Source: JAWAAW01 sp038884575
GTDB taxonomy: Archaea > Nanobdellota > Nanobdellia > Woesearchaeales > ARS49
Length of the DNA: 43,424 bases
Direction: 5' to 3'
Assembly: GCA_038884575.1 (NCBI GenBank)
Contig: JAWABQ010000006.1
Coordinates: forward strand, 1 to 43,424
This document shows positions 7,813 through 15,588 of this stretch, in pieces. The notes beneath the pieces were generated by a model, which was not told the origin of the DNA, searched no databases, and saw nothing but the letters and a program-made list of their open reading frames with translations. Positions within the stretch are counted from its first letter, which is position 1; each line of letters opens with the position of its first letter. Made by a program: the position numbers and the translations under genes.

Positions 7813-7818
7813 TAGTAA

Positions 7819-8355
7819 ATGGCAGAAGAAGGACGCGGAGTTGCTTTGGCAATTCTGGGGATAGTTGCAGTCATTGCTGTCGTAGGGCTTGTTCTGTTGT
7901 TCACAGGGGCAACAGGCAAAGTGTCTGAAGGCGGCATTGGATACCCAAAGATTTACACAAGGCAATCCGAGATAGGGGTCGCTTCAGGACGCGCAGACGT
8001 TGAAAACCCGTACTATGGATACGAGTACGAAACATATGGCGGAGTGACACAGTCACGCGAGGCGACATCGCAGTACATTGCAGCAGGTGGAGCATGGGAC
8101 CCAACAAAGGTCTATGGTGACGCGACCTGGGAAGCAGCCACAGAGCCTGGAGTCGGGGCAGCGCCAAACATAATGGAAACAACGCAGGCACCGACCTGGA
8201 AGAGGGCTCCAAGCCACATCCCAAGCGGACAGTCAGACGTGTGCGGCAACTGCCCATACGGAAGCCAGTGCATTGCATCAAGTAATGCAGTGCCAACAGG
8301 CGCTCGGGCTGTTGCAGGATACCCAGGCTGCTACGTGCTCGGGTCGACCTACTAA
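7819..8355 (+). CDS. Pilin-like small surface protein 3 (178 aa, CYV-type)
   Basis: The leader MAEEGRG is followed by the conserved hydrophobic helix VALAILGIVAVIAVVGLVLL. The outer region is Tyr/Glu/Gly-rich and carries a terminal Cys module, C-x2-C-P-x-G-x2-C-x19-C-Y-V, matching surface protein 2 in spacing although little else aligns. Arg replaces Lys before the conserved Gly, keeping the basic-Gly junction expected for prepilin-peptidase sites. It has its own TATA, strong RBS and T-rich terminator. As with its paralogs, I infer a single-pass surface protein exposed outside. A link to appendage formation is a hypothesis; no assembly ATPase or peptidase gene is in view. Confidence 0.8.
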   Translation: MAEEGRGVALAILGIVAVIAVVGLVLLFTGATGKVSEGGIGYPKIYTRQSEIGVASGRADVENPYYGYEYETYGGVTQSREATSQYIAAGGAWDPTKVYGDATWEAATEPGVGAAPNIMETTQAPTWKRAPSHIPSGQSDVCGNCPYGSQCIASSNAVPTGARAVAGYPGCYVLGSTY

Positions 8356-8365
8356 AGGGAATCCT

Positions 8366-8388
8366 GATTTTTTTTATTTTTTTTAAAA
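8366..8388 (+). terminator. Oligo-T terminator after surface protein 3
   Basis: Eight T, then A, then eight T follow the stop codon within 12 nt. This is a typical archaeal U-tract terminator. Confidence 0.65.
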
Positions 8389-8432
8389 ATTATTTCTTGC
8401 AATAGGAATTATTCACACTGCCTTGCGCAAAG

Positions 8433-8487
8433 TTTATATAGTAGTTAAATATCACACAATTGTATACTGGTAAATCAAAAGAGGTGA
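8433..8487 (+). promoter_or_regulatory. Promoter and ribosome binding site of surface protein 4
   Basis: TATA box TTTATATA (8433-8440) and GAGGTGA (8481-8487) 7 nt before ATG 8495. Confidence 0.75.
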
Positions 8488-8494
8488 TTACAGA

Positions 8495-8974
8495 ATGACA
8501 GAAGGAAGAGGCGTTGCATTAGCGATACTTGGCATTGTGGCCCTGATTGCTGTCGTCGGGCTTGTCCTGCTCTTTTCAGGAAAGCTGACAGGCGATGTTG
8601 TTCAGCCGCTAAGCTATGGATATGGAGCAAACAAGGTTTACGGCGGATGGGCAAATGCCCAAGAATCATCGCCCCGCGGAGCAGTCGTCTCCACAAACGT
8701 GCAAACAGGAGGCGGGTCAAGCTATCCGTACGAGGGAACCTGGGTCAAGGGAGTGCCATACACGCCAGAAGGAATTCCAGTCGCAGTGGTTGGAGGAAGC
8801 CAGGCAACATACAGGCAACCGACAAGGTACACGACATGCCCGCCATCGCTTGACCGCATGAGCAGGCTGCAAATGGCAACCCTCAGCGACGAGGAGTTCG
8901 CGCAGTGCATACCAGGGAACTTTGACGACGGAAGCTTCTGCTGCCCGAACACAAAGCTGAACCCAAGGGCCTAA
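8495..8974 (+). CDS. Pilin-like small surface protein 4 (159 aa, CC-type)
   Basis: The leader is MTEGRG and the conserved helix follows (VALAILGIVALIAVVGLVLLF). The outer domain ends in C-x22-C-x10-CC. Both this protein and surface protein 1 have CIP after the second spacing and a Gly two residues before CC, so the two share a terminal fold. The intervening 70 residues are Gly/Ser/Thr/Tyr-rich. It is transcribed alone (TATA, SD, hairpin terminator). The composition is typical of secreted, disulfide-stabilised surface proteins; specific function unknown. Confidence 0.8.
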   Translation: MTEGRGVALAILGIVALIAVVGLVLLFSGKLTGDVVQPLSYGYGANKVYGGWANAQESSPRGAVVSTNVQTGGGSSYPYEGTWVKGVPYTPEGIPVAVVGGSQATYRQPTRYTTCPPSLDRMSRLQMATLSDEEFAQCIPGNFDDGSFCCPNTKLNPRA

Positions 8975-8999
8975 AAAACCCTTTTTATTTTTTTATTTG
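8965..8999 (+). terminator. Hairpin terminator overlapping the stop codon of surface protein 4
   Basis: AAGGG (8965-8969) pairs with CCCTT (8979-8983). The TAA stop lies in the A-rich loop and a T-rich run follows. Placement is the same as in the terminator at 7684. Confidence 0.6.
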
Positions 9000-9029
9000 C
9001 CTTAGTGTAAACATTAAAAAGGCGCAAAG

Positions 9030-9554
9030 ATGAGGGTTGACACAGCACTCACTGCGTTCTCCATAACCACTTTAACCCTTATTGTCGGGCTTGTCATCCT
9101 GACAGCAAGCAGTACAGGAATGGCAGGCATAATATCAGGCAATTATTACCTTGGCATACCCAGCCAGGGGCAGGTGCTAAGGGATAAGCTGCCATTGACA
9201 ATGGTCACAGCAGACGCATCAAGCAAGTCCTGCTATTGGGACGGTGTCACAGAGTGCGCGCGAATGAATGCAGGGGAGAACTTTGTAAAATGCGCAAACA
9301 GCGTGGCCCTGCAGTGCGGAGCAAGGTTTTCGCTGCTTGCCACGTGCACATTGCCGCCAGGGTTTGAGCTGAAGTACAATTCAGACCGGGAGTGCAGGTA
9401 TGCTGCTGTTGACGAGTGCAAGGCAAGGTGCGCAGATGCTGCTGCTTATTCCTGCGTCAGGATATCGCAAAGCAGGTGCCAGCTTATAGGCGGAAAATTC
9501 CAGAACGAATATTTACAAAGCAAATACACCTCATACGGCGCAGTTTACGGCTAA
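9030..9554 (+). CDS. Cys-rich membrane-anchored surface protein (174 aa)
   Basis: This gene lies inside the array but is not a paralog by sequence. It has an N-terminal hydrophobic segment (about residues 7-28, FSITTLTLIVGLVILTASS), then a helical, Cys-rich domain. Cysteines recur in short motifs such as SCYWDGVTEC, KCANSVALQC, ECRYAAVDECKARC and SCVRISQSRC, about 13 cysteines in all. No lipobox is present. Unlike its neighbours it lacks the GAGGTGA site: only AAGGCG precedes the ATG. It is probably an outer-face disulfide-rich protein accompanying the pilin-like proteins. The family is not recognised. Confidence 0.7.
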   Translation: MRVDTALTAFSITTLTLIVGLVILTASSTGMAGIISGNYYLGIPSQGQVLRDKLPLTMVTADASSKSCYWDGVTECARMNAGENFVKCANSVALQCGARFSLLATCTLPPGFELKYNSDRECRYAAVDECKARCADAAAYSCVRISQSRCQLIGGKFQNEYLQSKYTSYGAVYG

Positions 9555-9563
9555 GCAAGGCAA

Positions 9564-9608
9564 TATTTATATACCACTGATGCTCAAAAGCATTCATAAA
9601 TGAGGTGA
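9564..9608 (+). promoter_or_regulatory. Promoter and ribosome binding site of surface protein 5
   Basis: TATA box TATTTATA (9564-9571) and GAGGTGA (9602-9608) 7 nt before ATG 9616. Confidence 0.75.
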
Positions 9609-9615
9609 TTATCAT

Positions 9616-10026
9616 ATGGCAGAAGAAGGAAAAGGAGTGGCGCTCGCAATTCTTGGAATAGTTGCAGTAATTGCAGTTGTAGGCCTTATCCTGCTGTTCA
9701 CAGGGGCAACAGGGGATTATGCAGCATTCGGAGTGCCAAAGCTGTATCCTGGAAAAGTTGTGAAAGGGGAAACAGGACAGGGATTCCCATACCTTGGCGA
9801 AGGCGAATACGTGGCAGAGCAAAAAGGCGACTGCCTGAGCACTGAAGTGTTTGTCCAGCGCGGAGGGCCAATAGGCGCAAGCTATGACCCTAACACGTGC
9901 AGGCCTGGAGCAGTGCGCGTTGAGATATACCACAGGAACGGCAAGTTTTTCGGGGCGCCTGACCAGACAGTGGTTGTTAACGGCTACTGTTGTACAATCC
10001 CAGGATACCAGCCTTACGAGGAATAA
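9616..10026 (+). CDS. Pilin-like small surface protein 5 (136 aa, CC-type)
   Basis: The leader is MAEEGKG and the helix VALAILGIVAVIAVVGLILL is followed by the same FTGATG turn as in proteins 2 and 3. The outer domain carries C-x21-C-x29-CC: the first spacing matches the CC-type of proteins 1 and 4, but the second has about 19 extra residues. Its N-terminus matches the CYV-type proteins best while its outer domain is CC-type, which suggests that bases and heads have been combined independently. Own promoter, RBS and T-rich terminator. It is probably a single-pass protein with an external disulfide domain. Confidence 0.8.
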   Translation: MAEEGKGVALAILGIVAVIAVVGLILLFTGATGDYAAFGVPKLYPGKVVKGETGQGFPYLGEGEYVAEQKGDCLSTEVFVQRGGPIGASYDPNTCRPGAVRVEIYHRNGKFFGAPDQTVVVNGYCCTIPGYQPYEE

Positions 10027-10031
10027 ACAGG

Positions 10032-10047
10032 TTTTTGATTTTTTTCT
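10032..10047 (+). terminator. T-rich terminator after surface protein 5
   Basis: TTTTTGATTTTTTT follows the stop after a few bases; no stem is evident. Confidence 0.5.
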
Positions 10048-10070
10048 CATTCTTAAGTAGTGTGAAATGC

Positions 10071-10078
10071 TTTTATAC
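10071..10078 (+). promoter_or_regulatory. TATA box of the GT3 glycogen synthase gene
   Basis: TTTTATAC is centred 27 nt before ATG 10101 and supports a leaderless start there, excluding the longer in-frame reading that would overlap surface protein 5. Confidence 0.6.
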
Positions 10079-10100
10079 GCAGTTTTGGCTTCACTGGACA

Positions 10101-11894
10101 ATGGTTGAGCCAAAAGCAAACGCTGTCTGCGAGGTTTCCTGGGAGGTCTGCAACAAGGTCGGCGGAATCTACACAGTGGTTGCCTCCAAGGCTGCAGAAA
10201 TGACAAAGCGCTATGGCGACAATTATTTCCTGATAGGTCCTTATTTCCCTGCAAAGGCAGCAGGAATCTTTGAAGAGACAGTGCCGCCTGAGCAATGCAA
10301 GGAATGCTTTGAAGACCTGAAAAAGGAGGGGATAGATGTCCACACAGGAATCTGGCTTGTAAAAGGAAGCCCAAAGGTGCTGCTGATTGACTTCTCCAAC
10401 TACACAAAAAACACGAATGAAATCAAGAAAAAGCTCTGGGAAACATACGGCATTGACTCCCTTGGCACTGACTATTATGACTTTGACGAGCCTGTTGTCT
10501 GGAGCTGGGCAGCAGGAAGGGTCATTGAGGAAATGCAGCACGTGTGGAAAAAAGGCACAGTTGCACAGTTCCACGAATGGCTCGCAGGCGCAGGCATCCT
10601 CTACCTGAAAATGAACAAAATCCCTGTAGCAACTGTATTCACAACGCATGCAACAACAATCGGAAGGGCTCTGGCAAGCGCTGACATCAACATATACCAG
10701 CTGCTTGACAGGATAAACGCAGATGAGGAAGCCAGGAAAAGAGGCCCAGGATGCTGGGCAAAGCACCTGCTTGAAAAAGCCTGCGCAAAAAACACATCAG
10801 TCTTCACAACAGTAAGCGAGATAACAGGCATAGAGGCAGAAAAGTTCCTCGAAAGGAAGCCAGACCTGTTGCTGTTCAACGGGCTTGACATGGACAAGTT
10901 CCCGACATTTGAGCAGGCATCGCTGAGGCACAGGATTTTCAGGGCAAGGATAAAGGAATTTTTGCTCTACTATTATTTCCCCTACCAGAAGTTTGACCTT
11001 GAAAACACCCTGCTTTACTTCATAGCAGGCAGGTATGAGTTCAGGGACAAGGGGATTGACATTTACATCAAAGCGCTGGCAGAGCTTAATGAGCGCCTGA
11101 AAAAGCAAAAAGACAGCAAAACAATAGTTGCATTTGTCTTTGTCCCTGGCAACATCAGGGCAATAAGGCCGCAGCTCCTGGAAAACAAGACAGCATACAT
11201 GGACATCAGGGACAGCGTTGAGGACATAAAGGAAGAGGTCAAGACAAGGCTGCTTTACCTGCTCACAAGCCAGGCGCCAATCACAAACGAATCCCTACTT
11301 GACCCTGAATTCAGACAGGAAATAAAGCCAAAGCTGAAAAAATTCCTGTCGCGCAAAGGATACCCACCAATAAGCACGCACGAGCTGTATGACGAAGACA
11401 AGGACCCAATAATGAGGACGCTGTGGGACTCAGGGCTTGACAATTCGCCTGATGACAAGGTAAAGGTCGTGTTTTACCCGATTTACTTGTCTGGCGCTGA
11501 CGGATTATTGGATACGAGCTATTATGAAACAATGCAGGGCTGCCACTTGGGAGTCTTCCCGTCCTATTACGAACCATGGGGATACACCCCTCTTGAGGCA
11601 GCAGCGCTGGGGGTGAGCTCTGTAACAACAGACCTTGCCGGCTTTGGGAGATATATTTACTCAGAATGCAAGCAGGGAAAATATCCCGGAATCTTTGTTT
11701 TAAAGCGCTTTGGGAGGATAGACGCTGACATAATCAAGGATCTGGCTGACATGATGGAGATTTACTCAAAATTCACAACCCACGAGCGCGTTGAAAACAA
11801 GATAATGGCGCAAAGGGTGGCAGCAACAGCAGACTGGAAATTCTTCGCAGACAGGTATGTTGAAGCGCACAACCTTGCACTGGACCGTGCTTGA
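10101..11894 (+). CDS. GT3-family glycogen synthase (597 aa)
   Basis: This enzyme transfers glucosyl units from a nucleotide-glucose to the growing alpha-1,4-glucan. The N-terminus carries VSWEVCNKVGGIYTVV (residues 12-27), the donor-loop signature of eukaryotic GT3 synthases, in which Lys contacts the nucleotide sugar. Near residue 485 is PSYYEPWGYTPLEAAALG, with the E-x7-E element of retaining GT-B enzymes, followed by TTDLAGFGRYI as in animal and fungal GYS. It is a little shorter than eukaryotic GYS (about 640-740 aa). It is alone on its transcript and converges on the phosphoglycerate mutase gene with 2 nt between them. A second, different glycogen-synthase-like gene lies at 28536. Confidence 0.88.
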   Translation: MVEPKANAVCEVSWEVCNKVGGIYTVVASKAAEMTKRYGDNYFLIGPYFPAKAAGIFEETVPPEQCKECFEDLKKEGIDVHTGIWLVKGSPKVLLIDFSNYTKNTNEIKKKLWETYGIDSLGTDYYDFDEPVVWSWAAGRVIEEMQHVWKKGTVAQFHEWLAGAGILYLKMNKIPVATVFTTHATTIGRALASADINIYQLLDRINADEEARKRGPGCWAKHLLEKACAKNTSVFTTVSEITGIEAEKFLERKPDLLLFNGLDMDKFPTFEQASLRHRIFRARIKEFLLYYYFPYQKFDLENTLLYFIAGRYEFRDKGIDIYIKALAELNERLKKQKDSKTIVAFVFVPGNIRAIRPQLLENKTAYMDIRDSVEDIKEEVKTRLLYLLTSQAPITNESLLDPEFRQEIKPKLKKFLSRKGYPPISTHELYDEDKDPIMRTLWDSGLDNSPDDKVKVVFYPIYLSGADGLLDTSYYETMQGCHLGVFPSYYEPWGYTPLEAAALGVSSVTTDLAGFGRYIYSECKQGKYPGIFVLKRFGRIDADIIKDLADMMEIYSKFTTHERVENKIMAQRVAATADWKFFADRYVEAHNLALDRA

Positions 11895-11896
11895 CC

Positions 11897-13396
11897 TCAC
11901 CTCAGAAGCCCTGGCTCCATTTCCTTCGGCCTTTGAATGCCCATCAGCTGCAGGACTGTGGGGGCAACATGGTATAATGCAGGCTTTTTGATTTTCCTGA
12001 GCCTGTGCTTTTCAGCGCTGATAAGTATGAACGGCACCTTGTTTGTTGTGTGCGCAGTGCAGGGAGTGCCGTCAGGATAAAGCTTCTGCTCTGCATTGCC
12101 GTGGTCTCCGGTGATTATTATGTCATACCCGCTGTTTTGCGCTGCCGTGACAACATAAGCAAGGCATTCATCAACAGCCCTAACAGCGGCAATTGTCGCA
12201 TCAATCTTGCCTGTGTGGCCGACCATGTCAGGGTTTGCGAAATTAACCAGGAAAAATTTGTATTTTCTGGCTTTCAGCAACCCTATTGCCTGCTTTGTGA
12301 TTGTGTACGCGCTCATCTCAGGGGTCTTGTCATAAGTCGCTACTTTTGGCGAGGGGACAAGCAACCTGTCCTCGCCCGCAAAGATTTTTCCGCTGAGCCC
12401 ATTAAAGAAAAAAGTGACATGAGCCCATTTCTCAGTCTCTGCAAGCCTGAACTGCCTGAGCTTGTTTTTTGAAATTACCTCCCCCAGCGTGTCTTTGATG
12501 TAAATTGGCGGATAAGCAACAGGAGCCTTTATTGCAGGGTCATACTGGGTCAGGCAGACAAAATGGAGGTTGATAAGCTTTTTTCTCTTGAACTTGTTAA
12601 ACCTGCCCTGCACAAACGCTCTTGTGAGCTGCCTTGCCCTGTCAGAGCGAAAATTGAAAAATATTATTGAATCCCCTTTCTTCACAAGCCCGCTGCTGTC
12701 AACAATTGTCGGGGACACAAACTCGTCTGACTCGCCGCGCTTGTACGCCTCAAGCACTGCCGCCTCAGGGGTTTTGTGGTGGTGGCCTTCGCCATTTACC
12801 ATTGCATCATATGCCTTGTGCTCCCTGTTCCACCTGTTGTCCCTGTCCATTGCATAATAGCGGCCGATGACAGTCGCGATTTTCCACTCTTTGCTGTACT
12901 TTGCAAGCTCTTTTTCAACCTGCCTGATGTATTTGAGCGCGCTTTTGGGCGGAACATCCCTGCCGTCTGTTATTGCGTGCACATAAACCTGCCTGACCCT
13001 GCACAAATGCGCGAGCCTGATGAGGGCAAACAAGTGCTGGATGTGCGAATGCACCCCTCCATCGCTGACAAGTCCGAGCAAATGCACCCTCTTCCTGGAC
13101 ATTGCCTTTTTCAGCACAGGGTTTTTGAAAAACGAGCCATCCTTTACAGCACACATTATCCTTGACAGGTCCTGCCTGACAAGCCTTCCTGCGCCAAGAT
13201 GCAAATGCCCAACCTCTGAGTTGCCGATATAGCCGGGCAATAAACCTACTGCTGTCCCTGATGCGTCAAGCATTGTGTGCGGGTTGTCCTGCCACAACGT
13301 GCCAAAATGCCTTGGCTGTGCAGAAGTTATCGCGTTCCCAGGGCTTGGCGGCGCTATGCCCCAGCCGTCAAGCACAATAAGACAGACAGGCCTCAT
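11897..13396 (-). CDS. gpmI: 2,3-bisphosphoglycerate-independent phosphoglycerate mutase (499 aa)
   Basis: Interconverts 3- and 2-phosphoglycerate with two Mn2+ ions. The metal-site motif LDGWG (D10), the phospho-serine loop GNSEVGHLHLGAGR (S60) and the C-terminal metal motif ITGDHGNAEQ are all present. Length and order (phosphatase domain split around the transferase domain) match the bacterial/plant-type iPGM of about 510 aa rather than the shorter archaeal ApgM. Its start overlaps the stop of the PRPP synthetase gene by 4 nt (ATGA). It is the last gene of the enolase-led operon, placing two successive glycolytic steps together. Confidence 0.95.
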   Translation of the reverse strand: MRPVCLIVLDGWGIAPPSPGNAITSAQPRHFGTLWQDNPHTMLDASGTAVGLLPGYIGNSEVGHLHLGAGRLVRQDLSRIMCAVKDGSFFKNPVLKKAMSRKRVHLLGLVSDGGVHSHIQHLFALIRLAHLCRVRQVYVHAITDGRDVPPKSALKYIRQVEKELAKYSKEWKIATVIGRYYAMDRDNRWNREHKAYDAMVNGEGHHHKTPEAAVLEAYKRGESDEFVSPTIVDSSGLVKKGDSIIFFNFRSDRARQLTRAFVQGRFNKFKRKKLINLHFVCLTQYDPAIKAPVAYPPIYIKDTLGEVISKNKLRQFRLAETEKWAHVTFFFNGLSGKIFAGEDRLLVPSPKVATYDKTPEMSAYTITKQAIGLLKARKYKFFLVNFANPDMVGHTGKIDATIAAVRAVDECLAYVVTAAQNSGYDIIITGDHGNAEQKLYPDGTPCTAHTTNKVPFILISAEKHRLRKIKKPALYHVAPTVLQLMGIQRPKEMEPGLLR

Positions 13397-14265
13397 AATG
13401 CACCTGCGATTGCTGATGAAACATCAATTTTTGCAGCAGGGTTTGCTATTGTGTTTGTGGTAATCACCTCTGCACCCATTTTCCTGAGCTTTTGCAGCGC
13501 ATTCGCAACAAAAACGCCATGTATGCCTATGCAGATTATTTTTCTTGCTCCAAACCTCTTCAGCTGCCTAATGGGCTCAAACATCGTGTGCCCTGTGCTT
13601 ATGATATCATCAACAACAACAACATCCCTGTTCCTGAATCTTGCAGGGTCTCCATGCACTATTATGCGGACTTTTGTCGCAGTATAGCGCTTCTTGAGCA
13701 AAATCATTGATTCCTGCCCTATGCTGTCAGCGATTTTTTTGGCCCACTGGGACGACTCAATGTCTGGCCCGATTATTATTGCGTTCGGCCAGTGTTTGCT
13801 TATGTATTGCGCGATTGCGTTGTCTGCGCTTATGCTTTTTGCCTTTGCCCTGAAGATGTCCTGCAGGCGCTTTATCCTGTGCAAATGCGGGTCAACTGCA
13901 ATGACCTGGTCTGCGCAGTCAAGCATCTTTGCCATGACTTTTGCAGAAATGCACTCGCCCGGATGGAACATCTTGTCCTGCCTCATGTATGCAAGGTATG
14001 GTGCGACAAGCGTGACTTTTGATGCCCCAAGCTGCTTTGCAGTCTGGATTGCAAACACCGACTCGACCAGGTTCTTGTTCGGGTTTGGCATAAATCCGTT
14101 GACAAGGATGACATGTCTGCCTGTGATGTCATCTGCAATGCGAACCCTTAATTCCCCGTCAGGAAAGCTTGACAGCTGCAGCCCAGAATATTTTGACCTT
14201 ATTTTCCTTGCAACTTTCTTTGCCAGATCCTGCGAGTCGCTGCCGCCTATCACGACTGTTGTCAT
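13393..14265 (-). CDS. prs: Ribose-phosphate pyrophosphokinase (PRPP synthetase, 290 aa)
   Basis: Makes PRPP from ribose 5-phosphate and ATP for nucleotide and His/Trp synthesis. Visible are the FPDGELRVRI loop (34-43), YMRQDKMFHPGE (93-104), VDPHLHR (124-130) and the PRPP loop VVVDDIISTGHT (216-227). The size of about 290 aa is typical of archaeal enzymes, which lack part of the allosteric region of bacterial ones. It overlaps enolase upstream and gpmI downstream by 4 nt each, so the three are translationally coupled. The ribose-phosphate branch at 32-37 kb would supply its substrate. Confidence 0.95.
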   Translation of the reverse strand: MTTVVIGGSDSQDLAKKVARKIRSKYSGLQLSSFPDGELRVRIADDITGRHVILVNGFMPNPNKNLVESVFAIQTAKQLGASKVTLVAPYLAYMRQDKMFHPGECISAKVMAKMLDCADQVIAVDPHLHRIKRLQDIFRAKAKSISADNAIAQYISKHWPNAIIIGPDIESSQWAKKIADSIGQESMILLKKRYTATKVRIIVHGDPARFRNRDVVVVDDIISTGHTMFEPIRQLKRFGARKIICIGIHGVFVANALQKLRKMGAEVITTNTIANPAAKIDVSSAIAGAL

Positions 14266-15530
14266 GGCAGCACCCTCCCTGCATAAACTGCCTTTCTCCC
14301 GAGCTCTTCCTCAATCCTGAGCAGTTGGTTGTATTTTGCAAGCCTCTCCCCCCTGCAGGGCGCCCCTGACTTCATTTGTCCTGCTGCAATCCCAACTGCG
14401 AGGTCTGCAATGAAATGATCTGTTGTTTCGCCCGACCGATGGCTGACCATTACTTTCCACTTGTTGTCAATTGCCAGCCGCGCAGCATCCATTGCCTCGG
14501 TTATTGTGCCTATCTGGTTGACCTTGAGCAGCAGCGCCGTGCAGCTTTGGTGTACTATTGCGTTTCTTATCCTATCCGGGCTTGTGCACAACATGTCATC
14601 TCCGACTATCTGGCAGCGCCTTCCTGCCTGCCTTGTGAGCTTTGCAAAGTCCTCAAATGCATCTTCGTGGAACGGGTCTTCTATCGAGAGGACAGGGTAT
14701 GCGCCGATGAGCTCAATGTATTTTTCCATGAGGTCAGGCGCTGTGAGCTCTTCGCCTTCAACATAGTATTTTTTGTTCCTGTAAAACGTGCTTGCCGCAG
14801 CATCAATGCCAAATGCGACTTTTTTCCAGTAGCCGAGGTTCTGGACTGCGTCCGCAATTAAGTCAAGGGGCTCCTGTATGCATGTTATTGATGGCGCAAA
14901 TCCGCCTTCGTCTCCCACATTTGTTGCTGTCCTGCCATAGCGCTCTGCAAGGAGTGTTTTGAGCTCGTGGTAGACTTCTGCGCCTATCTGCATTGCCTCG
15001 TTGAATGTTTTTGCTCCGACAGGCATGAGCAGGTATTCCTGAAAGTCAAGCTGGTTTCCTGCATGCTTTCCGCCATTGATTATGTTAAATGCAGGAACCG
15101 GCAGCATTATTTTTTTGGTTCCGAACAATGAGGCTATGTGCTGGTAGAGTGGAGTTTGTTTTTCTTTTGCTGCAAGCCTGCAGCATGCAATGCTGACCGC
15201 AAGTATGGCATTTGCCCCGAGATTGGACTTGTTGCTTGTTCCGTCAAGCTCGATCATTATGTTGTCAACCAATTCCTGATTCTCAGGGTTTTTGCCAATG
15301 AGCTTCTTTGAAATGATTGTGTTGACGTTATTTGCTGCTTTCAGGACCCCTTTTCCCGCATATCTTTTTCCGCTGTCGCGCAGTTCAAGCGCCTCGTGGG
15401 TTCCCTTGCTTGCCCCTGATGGCACGCTAGCGCATGCCTTGTTTTTTGCAGTAAATACAGTTGCTTCTATTGTGGGATTTCCTCGTGAGTCAAGAATTTC
15501 CCTTGCAGTAATGCGCTTAATCACGCCCAT
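14262..15530 (-). CDS. eno: Enolase (phosphopyruvate hydratase, 422 aa)
   Basis: Converts 2-phosphoglycerate to phosphoenolpyruvate. Standard signatures are present: AREILDSRGNPTIEATV at the N-terminus, ASKGTHEALELRD, the acid/base loop VGDEGGFAPS, the metal ligands SIEDPFHEDA and VGDDML, the catalytic Lys in LLLKVNQIGT and the SHRSGETTD loop. Full length for the family. It is the first gene of the operon; the TATA box is at 15570-15577 and a GGTGA site lies 5 nt before the ATG. The next gene, prs, starts inside its last codons. Confidence 0.97.
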   Translation of the reverse strand: MGVIKRITAREILDSRGNPTIEATVFTAKNKACASVPSGASKGTHEALELRDSGKRYAGKGVLKAANNVNTIISKKLIGKNPENQELVDNIMIELDGTSNKSNLGANAILAVSIACCRLAAKEKQTPLYQHIASLFGTKKIMLPVPAFNIINGGKHAGNQLDFQEYLLMPVGAKTFNEAMQIGAEVYHELKTLLAERYGRTATNVGDEGGFAPSITCIQEPLDLIADAVQNLGYWKKVAFGIDAAASTFYRNKKYYVEGEELTAPDLMEKYIELIGAYPVLSIEDPFHEDAFEDFAKLTRQAGRRCQIVGDDMLCTSPDRIRNAIVHQSCTALLLKVNQIGTITEAMDAARLAIDNKWKVMVSHRSGETTDHFIADLAVGIAAGQMKSGAPCRGERLAKYNQLLRIEEELGRKAVYAGRVLP

Positions 15531-15569
15531 TATTCACCACTTTTTATCTGGCGAGAATCAGGATATTGA

Positions 15570-15577
15570 GTATTTAA
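15570..15577 (-). promoter_or_regulatory. TATA box of the eno-prs-gpmI operon
   Basis: On the minus strand CTTAAATAC precedes the enolase ATG by about 43 nt, and AAGTGGTGAATA holds the Shine-Dalgarno site, so the mRNA has a short leader. Confidence 0.55.
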
Positions 15578-15588
15578 GGGTTTCGTCA

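Noticed and set aside
9484..10407. Long minus-strand open frame (307 codons)
   Set aside because: It lies opposite surface protein 5 and the GT3 gene, has Cys/His-rich nonsense-like composition, and no promoter or RBS.
10053..10766. Minus-strand open frame opposite the glycogen synthase
   Set aside because: Antisense shadow of a well-supported enzyme; composition is unlike a real protein.
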